Below, in pieces: positions 1 to 7,181 of a stretch of 8,738 bases of DNA. The stretch's first letter is position 1; the number at the start of each line of letters is the position of its first letter. Made by a program: the position numbers and the translations under genes. The stretch comes from Gammaproteobacteria bacterium (lineage in GTDB: Bacteria > Pseudomonadota > Gammaproteobacteria > Pseudomonadales > Pseudohongiellaceae). The notes beneath the pieces are model-generated. The model was not told the DNA's origin. It saw nothing but the letters and a program-made list of their open reading frames with translations, and ran no database searches. The stretch lies in contig JAESUV010000227.1 of NCBI GenBank assembly GCA_016762975.1, positions 3,707 through 12,444 on the forward strand. Reading direction: 5' to 3'.

Positions 1-1635
1 ATGCGGCCACTAGAAATATTTCTACTACGCAACGACTCAGCAATAGAACAGCTTTTGTATAACGATGAAACGCTGAGATTTGGTGATCGGCCGCTTCCAG
101 AATTGCGATTCCTGGCTGTGGAACTCTCATTGGAACCCCTCGAAACGGTCTCAGTCTATGTGCACTTCGGTGCGGGCGGTACCGCCGCCATGACCTTGGA
201 AATTTCTTCTCGCGAAGAGGCACTCACTGAGCAATATTCAGCCACAGTTAGTATAGTTATTTATGCGGCAATATTACTGACACTTATCCTGGTTAATTTT
301 TTCCACTATATCGCTGTTCGCAAGTTAGCCTACCTAGTGTACGTTTTTTATGAGTCCTTCAACGTACTTTATGTTGCGCATCTAGAGGGGTTCACCTGGC
401 AATTTCTGTGGCCAAATTATCCACAGTACAATGATGACGCCACTCCCATGATTGCCTGTCTGGGATTAATAATTGGCAATTTTTTTGCCATAGTTTGTCT
501 GGACGCCAAAAAATACACACCGAGACTCTACAAATTATCATTGTGCATCATAGGCTTATCCGCGCTAATCCTTTTCATAACGATGATTTCAGGTAATAGA
601 GTAGGCAACCAGTTGGCTGCTCCGTTGTTGCCTATATCAATCATTCTAAGTGTAGTGGTTGCAGGGTTCGCCGCTGTCAGAGGGCATTATTTCGCAAGGT
701 ATTTCATCGTTGCTTGGGTAATGCTCCTGCTCGGCGCAGCTGTTCTTACGGCCGTCATTTTTAGTTTGTATGAAGCCTCCTACAATGTCCTCATCATCTA
801 TAAAGTCACTATTGCCATTCAGGCAATTATATTGTCTATGGGCTTGGCAGATCAGGTAAGGCGAATAAATAATCAATACTTCGCGACTCAGAGTGAACTA
901 ATTGAAAATTTGCAAGGAAGATTGGTAGACGCTAAAGAGAGAATGGGGCTAGAAAAAGACAACGAAAATACTATGCTTCAGCTATTACAAAAGTCCAAAA
1001 ATCTTGCCGCCACAAGTCACGACATCAATCAACCGATTCAGTCATTAAGGCTGGCGCTAAGAGCTCTAAGCCTAAAATCAGAAGACAAGAAATCTACAGA
1101 GCAATTGGAAAAAACACTGGATCACATGGAATCAGTGTTAGGCAGCGCTCTCGACGAGGCAAGTCAGGAGTTGAAAGAATCATCAGATAACTCACCAATA
1201 CACTCTGTACTAGTGGGCGCCCTGATTAGCGATGTCGTCAATTCGTTTATAGAGCAGGCTAGAGAAAAGTCAGTTAATTTAAAGGGTTTTGACAGCAAGC
1301 TAATTCTCGTAGTGCGAGAATTGGCGCTGAAGCGCTGTCTAATGAATCTGGTTTCGAATGCGATAAACAGTACAGAGAACGGAAGCGTACTTATCGGCGC
1401 AAGAAGGCGAGGATCTCAAATTATTATTCAGGTTATCGATACCGGGAAAGGCATTGACCAAGAAAAAATAGAAAGCGTGTTACAACCTCTGATAAAAGAC
1501 GATGAATCTACGGGGCACGGTCTCGGCTTGGCTATAGTTGCCGAATTATGCTCTGAATATGATTGGACATTCTCTGTTGAGTCGGTGAAAAACAAAGGCA
1601 GTTGCTTTTCCATCACTCTGCCGGTGAGGACATAG
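1..1635 (+). CDS. 7TMR-DISM sensor histidine kinase, 5' end outside window
   Basis: Inner-membrane sensor kinase that should autophosphorylate and pass phosphate to the response regulator next door. Residues about 1-75 look like the tail of a DISMED2-type periplasmic sensing domain. Seven hydrophobic segments follow (about 81-104, 110-128, 148-168, 178-198, 207-226, 232-257, 263-284), as in the 7TMR-DISM family, then a probable coiled coil (285-335). The phosphoacceptor box is HDINQP with His340. The ATPase domain has an N box (N449, N453), a G1 box DTGKG (D480-G484) and a G2 box GHGLG (G505-G509), so the catalytic parts look intact. Family members normally have a signal peptide and a full DISMED2 domain, both absent here. 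The ATG at base 1 is therefore probably internal and the gene starts upstream of the window. The ligand is unknown; DISMED2 domains are thought to bind carbohydrates, which is family knowledge only. Confidence 0.93.
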   Translation: MRPLEIFLLRNDSAIEQLLYNDETLRFGDRPLPELRFLAVELSLEPLETVSVYVHFGAGGTAAMTLEISSREEALTEQYSATVSIVIYAAILLTLILVNFFHYIAVRKLAYLVYVFYESFNVLYVAHLEGFTWQFLWPNYPQYNDDATPMIACLGLIIGNFFAIVCLDAKKYTPRLYKLSLCIIGLSALILFITMISGNRVGNQLAAPLLPISIILSVVVAGFAAVRGHYFARYFIVAWVMLLLGAAVLTAVIFSLYEASYNVLIIYKVTIAIQAIILSMGLADQVRRINNQYFATQSELIENLQGRLVDAKERMGLEKDNENTMLQLLQKSKNLAATSHDINQPIQSLRLALRALSLKSEDKKSTEQLEKTLDHMESVLGSALDEASQELKESSDNSPIHSVLVGALISDVVNSFIEQAREKSVNLKGFDSKLILVVRELALKRCLMNLVSNAINSTENGSVLIGARRRGSQIIIQVIDTGKGIDQEKIESVLQPLIKDDESTGHGLGLAIVAELCSEYDWTFSVESVKNKGSCFSITLPVRT

Positions 1636-1639
1636 GGCT

Positions 1640-2257
1640 GTGAAAATAGTTTTAATCGATGATCATGAAATATTTCGCCTAGGCTTACGCGCCTTACTTG
1701 AGGCAGAACCCACGTTCGAAATCGTTGGTGAGGCCAGCAATGGCAACGAGGGATTTAAAGTTGTTGTGGAATCAAGCCCGGATGTGGTGGTTCTCGACTA
1801 TTCCATGCCGGGCGTATCAGGGTTGGAGGTATTAAGCCAGCTTAGGTCACGGTTTAAGGATTTGCGCATAATCTTACTTACCGCGTCAAAATCAGAATCA
1901 GTTCTCTCCGAAGCATTGGCGGCTGGAGCTCATGGGGTGGTATTGAAACAAGACTCCAGCAGTCAATTGATTCAAGCAATAGAAGCGGTATCTAGAGGAG
2001 AGCAGATCATCTCAACCAGCATCGTTCCGCTAATCAAGCGCTTCAACGCAATGAGCGATTTGACCAAGCGAGAACGACAAGTCCTGCGAATGATTACCAA
2101 TGGGTATCGAAATCGAGAAATTAGTGATGAACTTAACATCTCGATGAAAACGGTGGACACACACCGGACCAACTTGATGCGCAAACTCAACTTACACAAC
2201 GTAGTCGATGTCATCGAGTTTGCGAACAAGATTGGAATCCTAGATTCAACAATCTGA
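1640..2257 (+). CDS. NarL/FixJ-family response regulator (REC + LuxR-type HTH)
   Basis: Cytoplasmic DNA-binding response regulator of 205 residues, the usual length for the NarL/FixJ group. The receiver domain (about 1-120) has the acidic pair D7/D8, phosphoacceptor D53 in VLDYSMPG, T81 and K103, all the expected conserved positions. The LuxR-type helix-turn-helix (about 141-200) begins LTKRERQVLRMI and contains the recognition segment NISMKTVDTHRTNLMRKL. The start is GTG at 1640, chosen because MKIVLIDDHEIF is the typical beginning of this family and a GAGGA ribosome site lies at 1626-1630, inside the end of the kinase gene. Only 4 bp separate the kinase stop from this GTG, so the two are almost certainly translated from one mRNA and form a cognate pair. 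Target genes cannot be read from the sequence. Confidence 0.95.
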   Translation: MKIVLIDDHEIFRLGLRALLEAEPTFEIVGEASNGNEGFKVVVESSPDVVVLDYSMPGVSGLEVLSQLRSRFKDLRIILLTASKSESVLSEALAAGAHGVVLKQDSSSQLIQAIEAVSRGEQIISTSIVPLIKRFNAMSDLTKRERQVLRMITNGYRNREISDELNISMKTVDTHRTNLMRKLNLHNVVDVIEFANKIGILDSTI

Positions 2258-2318
2258 CTTTACACTGCAACAAACTGGTCGAAAAATAAGCTCTCATAGC
2301 AGGTTTGCCAGAGTTCGT

Positions 2319-5300
2319 TCAGAGTCCGCCGTCAAACCGAATAACAACATCTTTAGCAATATCAATGTTTTCAGCACTTAACGCTCCTGTAATCGTAGAG
2401 TATCGTTCAACAACAATACTTCCATTGGGAGCGAAAATATTTGCCTGAACGTGACTGGCTGCATCGATATTTACCGCCGCCTGCTTGATCTTGAGATTCT
2501 TGGAAGATTTTCCTGACTTGCCAGATTTATCAGATTTTCCTGACTTTCCAGATTTGTCTGACTTATTCGACTTCCCCGATCTACCCTTCATGCTATCAAT
2601 GCCATCTACCATGATGATGACATCACTGGCCGACTGGCTAGATAGATCATCGGGTCCGATATAAACTTGCTTATCTGTGTCTACGCGATTCCTTACCAAT
2701 ATCAAAGTGGGTTCTAAGAAACGCAGCTCCGCGTTTTTACCCAATTTAATAGAAGCAAATGTGTACGTTCCACCACTAAGATAAAGAATATTGCTTTGTC
2801 TGTTGTTCTGGTCGATTCTCAGCTCAGCGTAATCGCCCGCTTCCAGCAGCGACCCGGGAGGAAGACAGCTTGATTGCTTGCAGCCTACGCGTATGTCTTC
2901 ACTGCCAGTTATAAAAGCCGGCAGACTATCAACTGGATAGTAGATTCCGGGCACATAGGGTCCTTCGTTTGTTACCGACCCCTTGCCACTCAGATAACTA
3001 TAATGAGCTTCACTAACCAGTGCTGATTTGGAGAGATATATACTGTCACTGTAAAGCTGCGTACCAGTCACAAGTGAGCCGTTCTTGTCCAAATCGAACT
3101 GAGCCTTATTGTTTAACCATGGCCCGATGGTAGGGCTGGGAATCGCTACAAAACCGGATTCTACTACGCTATTTCTACCCATCTGAATGCTATTCTCAGC
3201 ATACATGACGAAGGGCGCTTTAATGTCTAGTTCAACTTCAACGGTCGTTTCATTTCCCGAACTGTCGGTTGCCGTGAATGTAATCAGATTAATACCGAGG
3301 CCCAGGAATGACGGCGCGTCGTTTATTACCAGCGGCTGCACGTCGGTGATATCGAGGCCAGTTGCAGATTCTAACCAGTCGATAATAGTACTGTTGTCAT
3401 CGGGTACGAATGTGCCGGTGGGAGTTTCCGCGACAACCGTTAAATCGGCAACTTCGAGGGCGGGGGCAATCGTATCGATTATAGATATCGATGCAGACCC
3501 GGTTGCAATGGCGCCATAGCTATCGACTGTTGTGAAGTCGACTGAATAGGAATTGTTAACCTCCAACAGCAAGGGCAGATCACTGTAAGTGACGGGCAAA
3601 TCGCCGTCTTCGACATCGGTGGCAGTAGCCGAATCCAGATAGGCAATTACATCGGCATCTGATGAGCTCACTCCGCCAAAACTATTACCTTCGATGGAAA
3701 TATCATCGGGCACAAAGATCTCCGGGTCAGTATTCAGTTGCGGTTCGAGCGTGATCGCAGCCAGGGAAAAACTCTGAAAGCCCTGTAACTCCCACGGTTC
3801 AGGCTCATACAGGGGATAGCTATAATCGACCGGAGCCAGGTTGGATTCATCAAACGCGGGCCCTGCATTGAATGACCAGGATGGCCATCTGAGTTTCGGC
3901 GTGCAGATTTTTCCTAAGTACAAATCGATACAACGTGAATTAAAGATTGTGTAACTCGGTGTTGACATGCTGGCGCTGAGCCCGCTAGCACTCATATGAG
4001 AATTCTGTGTTTCGGTGAAAGACGTACTAAAGGTATTCTGCTGATAGACTCTTGAACTCACCTCTATATTCGCGTTTAAGTTTTCGGGCAAGTTCAAGAC
4101 CAGTTGGTCACCGGCTCTTAACACGATTGAGTTGGAAGTTCCGCTGCCAACGCTGCTCCCGGATCGCAGAACAGCGTATCCCACAGTTTCCGATAAGTTG
4201 ATTTCCAGGTAGACTACCGGAGTAAACTTAGTCTGCTGCGACATGGTGCTCTTTACGGTAGCATCCGTGTTAATCAGGCTGTAGCCAACCTTGGCTTTAG
4301 TGCTCTGAGTACCCAGATAAACCGTTCCGCCTTCGAATAAATTAGGCTTTCCCGCAAGGCGTGCCACCCAAGCATCAACATCGATTACCAGGTCAACAAA
4401 TGTATCTTCTCCGTTGGCACTAAGTGCCAGCCCATCTTGTCCGGAAAGATTAGTTGTGATTCCCGGCATGCCAATTACCCCATCCATCGCCAGTAAGTAC
4501 TGCAAAAAATTGTCTGGACTTAGAGTAGTGCTATCTAAATAAAGTCTGGGTGTTGGTAACTCCACGCTGCCGCTGAAGTCATGGTCGAAGTTATACAAAT
4601 CCCCACTGTTTTGGCAATAATCTACACATCCCCTAGCGCTGCTAACACCGTTGGCACCACCATAGACCGTCGGTGTAGTGGTCATCGCCGGGGTTGTTGT
4701 ATACAGACTGGCCCCAGAATTGGCAGCAATTGAAGTATTGATGGTAATGCTGTCGCCAGGCTCATAGGTCAAGGCCGAAGGATATTCAATGCTCACCGAG
4801 ACCGGAAGCTCAACTTCCACCTCACCGCCGGTAAAGTCTATCTGCGCGTCCATACCGAAATAGGCGCCCAAGTCTGCATTATAGCGAGCACCGTAGGAGT
4901 AACACTTGTTGCTCCATTCATCCTTAAACCAATCTTTGACGTCTCCAAAACTATAACCAAATATACTTATCCCACTGAGCAGGCTGGATAATTCATCGTA
5001 CAAACAGAATTCTTCAATTTTACCGACGTGCAATGATGCGTCAAATCTTGCATTGTTGCTGTTAATTAGATTGGTATGAAAAGTAGTACCCAAGGCATCG
5101 GCTGGCGCCCAGAGGCTCTGGCCCGAACTTCGAAAATTCAAATCGAAGGCTCGCGTTACAGTTGACCCGTTATCAACAAATGACGCGTTCTCGCAAACTG
5201 TATTTCCGTCTTCACAGTTGGCATAGGTCTTCACCGAATAGGACAGTACCAGACTCGCCAGCAGGCTTAGTCCTGCTATCTTAATGATCAATCCTGGCAA

Positions 5301-5336
5301 AAATGGAGTATCGGATTTCGATTTTGAATGTGACAT
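2319..5336 (-). CDS. Large exported protein with HYR-like repeats and a KS-repeat-interrupted C-terminal beta-helix-like domain
   Basis: Protein of 1005 residues, probably at the cell surface or secreted. A signal peptide covers about 1-39 (hydrophobic core 16-34, cleavage likely in TYA|NC). Residues 40-540 are beta-rich, unrecognised, and carry scattered cysteines (41, 48, 111, 145, 237, 241, 469, 478), compatible with disulfides in an oxidising compartment. Residues about 541-708 form two tandem immunoglobulin-like HYR-type units, both with a SAT..D segment and a VD/TATDS..G motif. The final about 170 residues contain LSGGTYTFASIKLG and IFAPNGSIVVE...GALSA, a pattern I associate with the C-terminal domain called DUF7305 in surface or pilus-like proteins (from memory). 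Ten x-K-S triplets (918-947) interrupt this domain. The ATG at 5334-5336 is supported by AGGGGA 6 bases upstream. No LPXTG, PEP-CTERM or T9SS tail is visible. The gene converges on the two-component pair. An adhesin-like or structural role is inference. Confidence 0.88.
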   Translation of the reverse strand: MSHSKSKSDTPFLPGLIIKIAGLSLLASLVLSYSVKTYANCEDGNTVCENASFVDNGSTVTRAFDLNFRSSGQSLWAPADALGTTFHTNLINSNNARFDASLHVGKIEEFCLYDELSSLLSGISIFGYSFGDVKDWFKDEWSNKCYSYGARYNADLGAYFGMDAQIDFTGGEVEVELPVSVSIEYPSALTYEPGDSITINTSIAANSGASLYTTTPAMTTTPTVYGGANGVSSARGCVDYCQNSGDLYNFDHDFSGSVELPTPRLYLDSTTLSPDNFLQYLLAMDGVIGMPGITTNLSGQDGLALSANGEDTFVDLVIDVDAWVARLAGKPNLFEGGTVYLGTQSTKAKVGYSLINTDATVKSTMSQQTKFTPVVYLEINLSETVGYAVLRSGSSVGSGTSNSIVLRAGDQLVLNLPENLNANIEVSSRVYQQNTFSTSFTETQNSHMSASGLSASMSTPSYTIFNSRCIDLYLGKICTPKLRWPSWSFNAGPAFDESNLAPVDYSYPLYEPEPWELQGFQSFSLAAITLEPQLNTDPEIFVPDDISIEGNSFGGVSSSDADVIAYLDSATATDVEDGDLPVTYSDLPLLLEVNNSYSVDFTTVDSYGAIATGSASISIIDTIAPALEVADLTVVAETPTGTFVPDDNSTIIDWLESATGLDITDVQPLVINDAPSFLGLGINLITFTATDSSGNETTVEVELDIKAPFVMYAENSIQMGRNSVVESGFVAIPSPTIGPWLNNKAQFDLDKNGSLVTGTQLYSDSIYLSKSALVSEAHYSYLSGKGSVTNEGPYVPGIYYPVDSLPAFITGSEDIRVGCKQSSCLPPGSLLEAGDYAELRIDQNNRQSNILYLSGGTYTFASIKLGKNAELRFLEPTLILVRNRVDTDKQVYIGPDDLSSQSASDVIIMVDGIDSMKGRSGKSNKSDKSGKSGKSDKSGKSGKSSKNLKIKQAAVNIDAASHVQANIFAPNGSIVVERYSTITGALSAENIDIAKDVVIRFDGGL
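2496..2585 (-). repeat. Ten tandem x-K-S codon triplets (9-nt period)
   Basis: Residues 918-947 of the large exported protein read as ten consecutive triplets GRS, GKS, NKS, DKS, GKS, GKS, DKS, GKS, GKS, SKN. The segment is strongly basic and flexible. Lys and Ser codons are reused with little variation, which points to recent expansion by slippage or unequal recombination rather than old divergence. Confidence 0.9.
2505..2558 (-). repeat. 27-bp direct tandem repeat, two copies
   Basis: Bases 2505-2531 and 2532-2558 are adjacent direct copies that differ at 2 of 27 positions. Each encodes three x-K-S triplets, so gain or loss of a unit keeps the reading frame. This is the most recent layer of the triplet array. 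Confidence 0.88.
3213..3716 (-). repeat. Two HYR/Ig-like domain repeats in the large exported protein
   Basis: Residues about 541-625 and 626-708 align by eye. Both contain a VPDD segment, an acidic YLDSAT or WLESAT stretch, a D-x-x-D turn, a Pro-Val/Leu strand, a hydrophobic strand ending VDFTTVDSYG or ITFTATDSSG, and a terminal strand followed by IAP or KAP. The linker DTIAPALEVADLTVVAETPTG-like pattern is typical of HYR modules, which are extracellular adhesion-type beta sandwiches. Confidence 0.65.
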
Positions 5337-5686
5337 TGAATATCCCCTATCTAAACAACTGCGTGGTACTTTATTTTTCTCATGGGCACTACGCAGAGAG
5401 CAATTTTGCTCCCTGCGAGTCTAGTGAACATGGTTGCTTATCGGTGGCGAGAATAGAATCAGGTGAACACCTGATTTTGAAATTGATTGACTAAGTCGCA
5501 GCGTGCAATTTTTGAGTAACTGGACCCGGACGGGAGAGTACGCATGAGAGTAATACTCAACATGTACTAATTAGGGCAATACCAAGCTAATTGGCCTCTA
5601 TTCATAATCGTCGAAGCGGAACTATCAGGGTTGAATGTAGATAGAGCGAAGCAGGAGATCGAAATCCTCAGCCAAGAGAGCTGACT
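5337..5686. other. 350-bp divergent intergenic region
   Basis: This stretch separates the leftward exported-protein gene from the rightward 162-residue gene, so it should hold promoters for both. I see the AGGGGA ribosome site of the leftward gene (5343-5348) and a perfect dyad at 5457-5476. There is also an ATG at 5544 with a GGGAGAG site that opens only an 8-codon frame (MRVILNMY, stop at 5568). No convincing sigma70 -35/-10 pair stands out on either strand, and no RNA gene was recognised. Confidence 0.6.
5457..5476. promoter_or_regulatory. Perfect 9-bp-arm inverted repeat (operator or hairpin)
   Basis: AATCAGGTG, two bases (AA), then CACCTGATT is a perfect dyad. A two-base loop is too tight for a normal RNA hairpin; opening one pair gives an 8-bp stem with a 4-base loop. 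It sits 121 bp upstream of the exported-protein start and 210 bp upstream of the rightward GTG. TTTTGAAATT follows it on the + strand, a poor U-tract. I favour a protein-binding operator over a terminator, with no regulator assigned. Confidence 0.5.
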
Positions 5687-6175
5687 GTGCTCTCCCAAAC
5701 GCTCTCGACAGAACTGATCGATAGGGCCGTTCTAAATAGATTGATGCAAGAAATAAACTCAACGCCTGCGAACAGCAAAATCCGCATTGGCATCAACGAC
5801 AGCCAGCTAAAGGAACTATTCATTATCCCCTCCAATGCCCGCGGCTTCATCAACGGCAGCGAGATGGCCAACGTGCGCGCGATGTGCACCGCGTGGTATG
5901 AGTCAACTACTAGCGGCGAAGCACGCATAGTCGAGGCAATAGCAGCCTACAAGGCTCGAGAACAGCTAACCCAGACTTTCATCACGAAGTATTACAGTGT
6001 CGTATTGTTTGATATCGAGGCTTTGCTTAATGAAAAATCCCTGCCCCTGTTTCGTGCCTATATGAACGACAGACGGCGGCGGCTAGCGAATGCCGGAATG
6101 ACATCCTGGGGGCCTCCGGTACAGAATATTCGTGCTGGCACTGATACTATTGATTTCCACTGCTGCATAAACTAG
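5687..6175 (+). CDS. Hypothetical protein, 162 aa, upstream of the dienoyl-CoA isomerase-like gene
   Basis: I do not recognise this protein. It is soluble, with no signal peptide or membrane helix. The N-terminal third (1-45) is probably helical, the middle contains GFINGSEMANVRAMCTAWY, a helix-rich stretch (80-118) follows, and a basic run DRRRRL (128-133) precedes a short tail ending HCCIN with adjacent cysteines 159-160. The GTG at 5687 is the first plausible start; AAGAGAG at 5674-5680 is a weak ribosome site at 6-base spacing. The frame is open back to a TAG at 5642 without an ATG or TTG, so a longer form would need the CTG at 5681 or a frameshift. The next gene begins 22 bp after the stop, suggesting co-transcription. 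It could be a decayed gene with a lost 5' end. Confidence 0.6.
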   Translation: MLSQTLSTELIDRAVLNRLMQEINSTPANSKIRIGINDSQLKELFIIPSNARGFINGSEMANVRAMCTAWYESTTSGEARIVEAIAAYKAREQLTQTFITKYYSVVLFDIEALLNEKSLPLFRAYMNDRRRRLANAGMTSWGPPVQNIRAGTDTIDFHCCIN

Positions 6176-6197
6176 AAAATATCATTGGAGTTAAGCT

Positions 6198-7067
6198 GTG
6201 AGTTATAAGTGTTTTGAAGTTTCCGTTGAGAACAAGATCGCCCATATAGTTCTTAATCGCCCCGAAAAAAGAAACAGCATGATTCCTGAGTTTTGGGACG
6301 AGTTACCGGCGATCATTACAGAGCTTGATGCGAATGCGCAGGCGCGCGTTATTGTTATATCTTCTACAGGCCCTCATTTTACAGCAGGCATCGATACGGC
6401 CGTATTCAGCAACAATGTACAGCAAAGCGATGACCCTAAAGTCGCCGAGAAACAAAGACGCACGCACGGAGCGAAACTGTATGACACTGTCGATTACTTA
6501 CAACAAACCTTCACCTGCCTTGAAGAATGCAGAGTCCCAGTTCTCGCAGCCATTCAGGGTGGTGTTATCGGCGGAGGCGTAGACCTGATCACCGCTTGCG
6601 ATATGCGCTACATGACAGAGACAAGTTTTCTCACTATATTCGAAATCAATATTGGCATGACCGCCGATGTCGGCACCTTCCCACGCATAACAAAGCTGTT
6701 ACCGGAGGGCGTGGTCAAAGAACTCGCTTACACAGGACGCCGAATGTCTGCGGAGGAAGCGAAATCATTGGGTTTCGTAAACGAGATATTTCCTGATCAA
6801 GCATCCCTGTTAGAGGGAGTTATGAAAATAGCGCAGCAGATAGCAAGTAAAGCGCCTTTAGCGATCTATGGCAGCAAACGCATCATAAATTATTCACGCG
6901 ATCACAGCACGGCTGACAGCCTCGACTACATCGGCATCTGGAATGCCAGCATGCTGCAAAATGCCGAAATCATCGAAGCGATGACGGCCGCGGCGGAAAA
7001 ACGACCAGCTGAATTTGTGGATATACCCAAGAAGAGGAGGAAGATGGGGTCTAGCATAGCCGATTAA
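6198..7067 (+). CDS. Enoyl-CoA hydratase/isomerase family, delta(3,5)-delta(2,4)-dienoyl-CoA isomerase type
   Basis: Cytoplasmic crotonase-fold enzyme of 289 residues, expected to convert 3,5-dienoyl-CoA to 2,4-dienoyl-CoA in the oxidation of unsaturated fatty acids with odd-numbered double bonds. Crotonase landmarks are NRPEKRNSM (20-28), the oxyanion-hole loop FTAGID (61-66) and IQGGVIGGGVDL (119-130). D129, E149 and D157 have the same spacing (20 and 8) as the catalytic Asp176, Glu196 and Asp204 of rat ECH1. The following stretch (TADVGTFPRITKLLP, ELAYTGRRMSAEEA, GSKRIINYSRDHS, SLDYIGIWNASMLQ) closely follows the mammalian enzyme as I recall it. This favours isomerase over hydratase, since hydratases carry two Glu. 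The start is GTG with TTGGAG at 6185-6190, 7 bases away. The C-terminus ends in a basic segment KKRRK (278-282). Substrate range is inferred. Confidence 0.9.
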   Translation: MSYKCFEVSVENKIAHIVLNRPEKRNSMIPEFWDELPAIITELDANAQARVIVISSTGPHFTAGIDTAVFSNNVQQSDDPKVAEKQRRTHGAKLYDTVDYLQQTFTCLEECRVPVLAAIQGGVIGGGVDLITACDMRYMTETSFLTIFEINIGMTADVGTFPRITKLLPEGVVKELAYTGRRMSAEEAKSLGFVNEIFPDQASLLEGVMKIAQQIASKAPLAIYGSKRIINYSRDHSTADSLDYIGIWNASMLQNAEIIEAMTAAAEKRPAEFVDIPKKRRKMGSSIAD

Positions 7068-7107
7068 GGGTTCATCTTTTAGACAGCCCGGGACCGGACC
7101 AATTCGA

Positions 7108-7133
7108 TGCCGCCAACTTTAAGTTGCACGGCA
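7108..7133. terminator. Weak hairpin between convergent genes
   Basis: TGCCG at 7108-7112 pairs with CGGCA at 7129-7133, and CAACTT/AAGTTG (7114-7119, 7121-7126) pair inside, with a small internal mismatch and a very tight apex. It lies between the stops of the rightward isomerase gene and the leftward 50-codon gene, where a two-way terminator would be useful. No T-tract follows on either strand, so intrinsic termination is doubtful. Confidence 0.3.
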
Positions 7134-7155
7134 CCGTAGCAGTAAGACAAAAAAT

Positions 7156-7167
7156 CGTGTCAAATAT
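7156..7167. repeat. 12-bp match to the operator half of 8559-8580
   Basis: CGTGTCAAATAT here is identical over 12 bases to one half of the palindrome at 8559-8580 read on the - strand. The second half is not preserved; the next bases are CGACG. It lies downstream of the 50-codon gene, so an operator role is uncertain. It may be a half site, a remnant, or chance. Confidence 0.35.
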
Positions 7168-7181
7168 CGACGTTAAAGGAA

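Larger units (their letters stand above)
2322..2843 (-). other. C-terminal beta-helix-like domain (DUF7305-like) of the large exported protein
   Basis: Residues about 832-1005 run as short regular beta strands with the order 'SGGTY-F-S-KLG-NA-L-F---LILV', then 'DVIIMVDG', then 'A-NIFAPNGSIVVE--STITGALSA--I-I--DVVIRFD'. This order, including the APN motif and an aspartate very near the end, is what I recall for DUF7305-type domains. The assignment rests on recall, not on a search. The triplet repeat lies just after DVIIMVDGID, in what would be a surface loop between strands. Confidence 0.5.

Noticed and set aside
1..3. ATG at base 1 as the true start of the kinase
   Set aside because: No upstream sequence is visible, and the family's signal peptide and first half of the sensing domain are missing, so it is probably an internal methionine.
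2258..2345. GGTTTG/CAAACC inverted repeat and a nearby TTATTTTT on the - strand as a terminator
   Set aside because: Arms are only 6 bp with a loop of about 25 bases, and the T-run is not adjacent to the stem.
5347..5373. Sigma28-like match on the - strand: TAAAGTAC, 11 bp, TTAGATAG
   Set aside because: The -35 half is good, but the -10 keeps only GATA. The start would fall about 4 bases before the ATG and the ribosome site would overlap the -10, so I treat it as chance.
5303..5494. 63-codon + strand open frame across the start of the exported-protein gene
   Set aside because: It overlaps a well-supported gene antisense, has no ribosome site, and its composition looks non-coding.
6325..6796. 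Overlapping + strand open frames inside the isomerase gene
   Set aside because: They lie out of frame in a strongly supported crotonase gene; arginine-rich content marks them as shadows.
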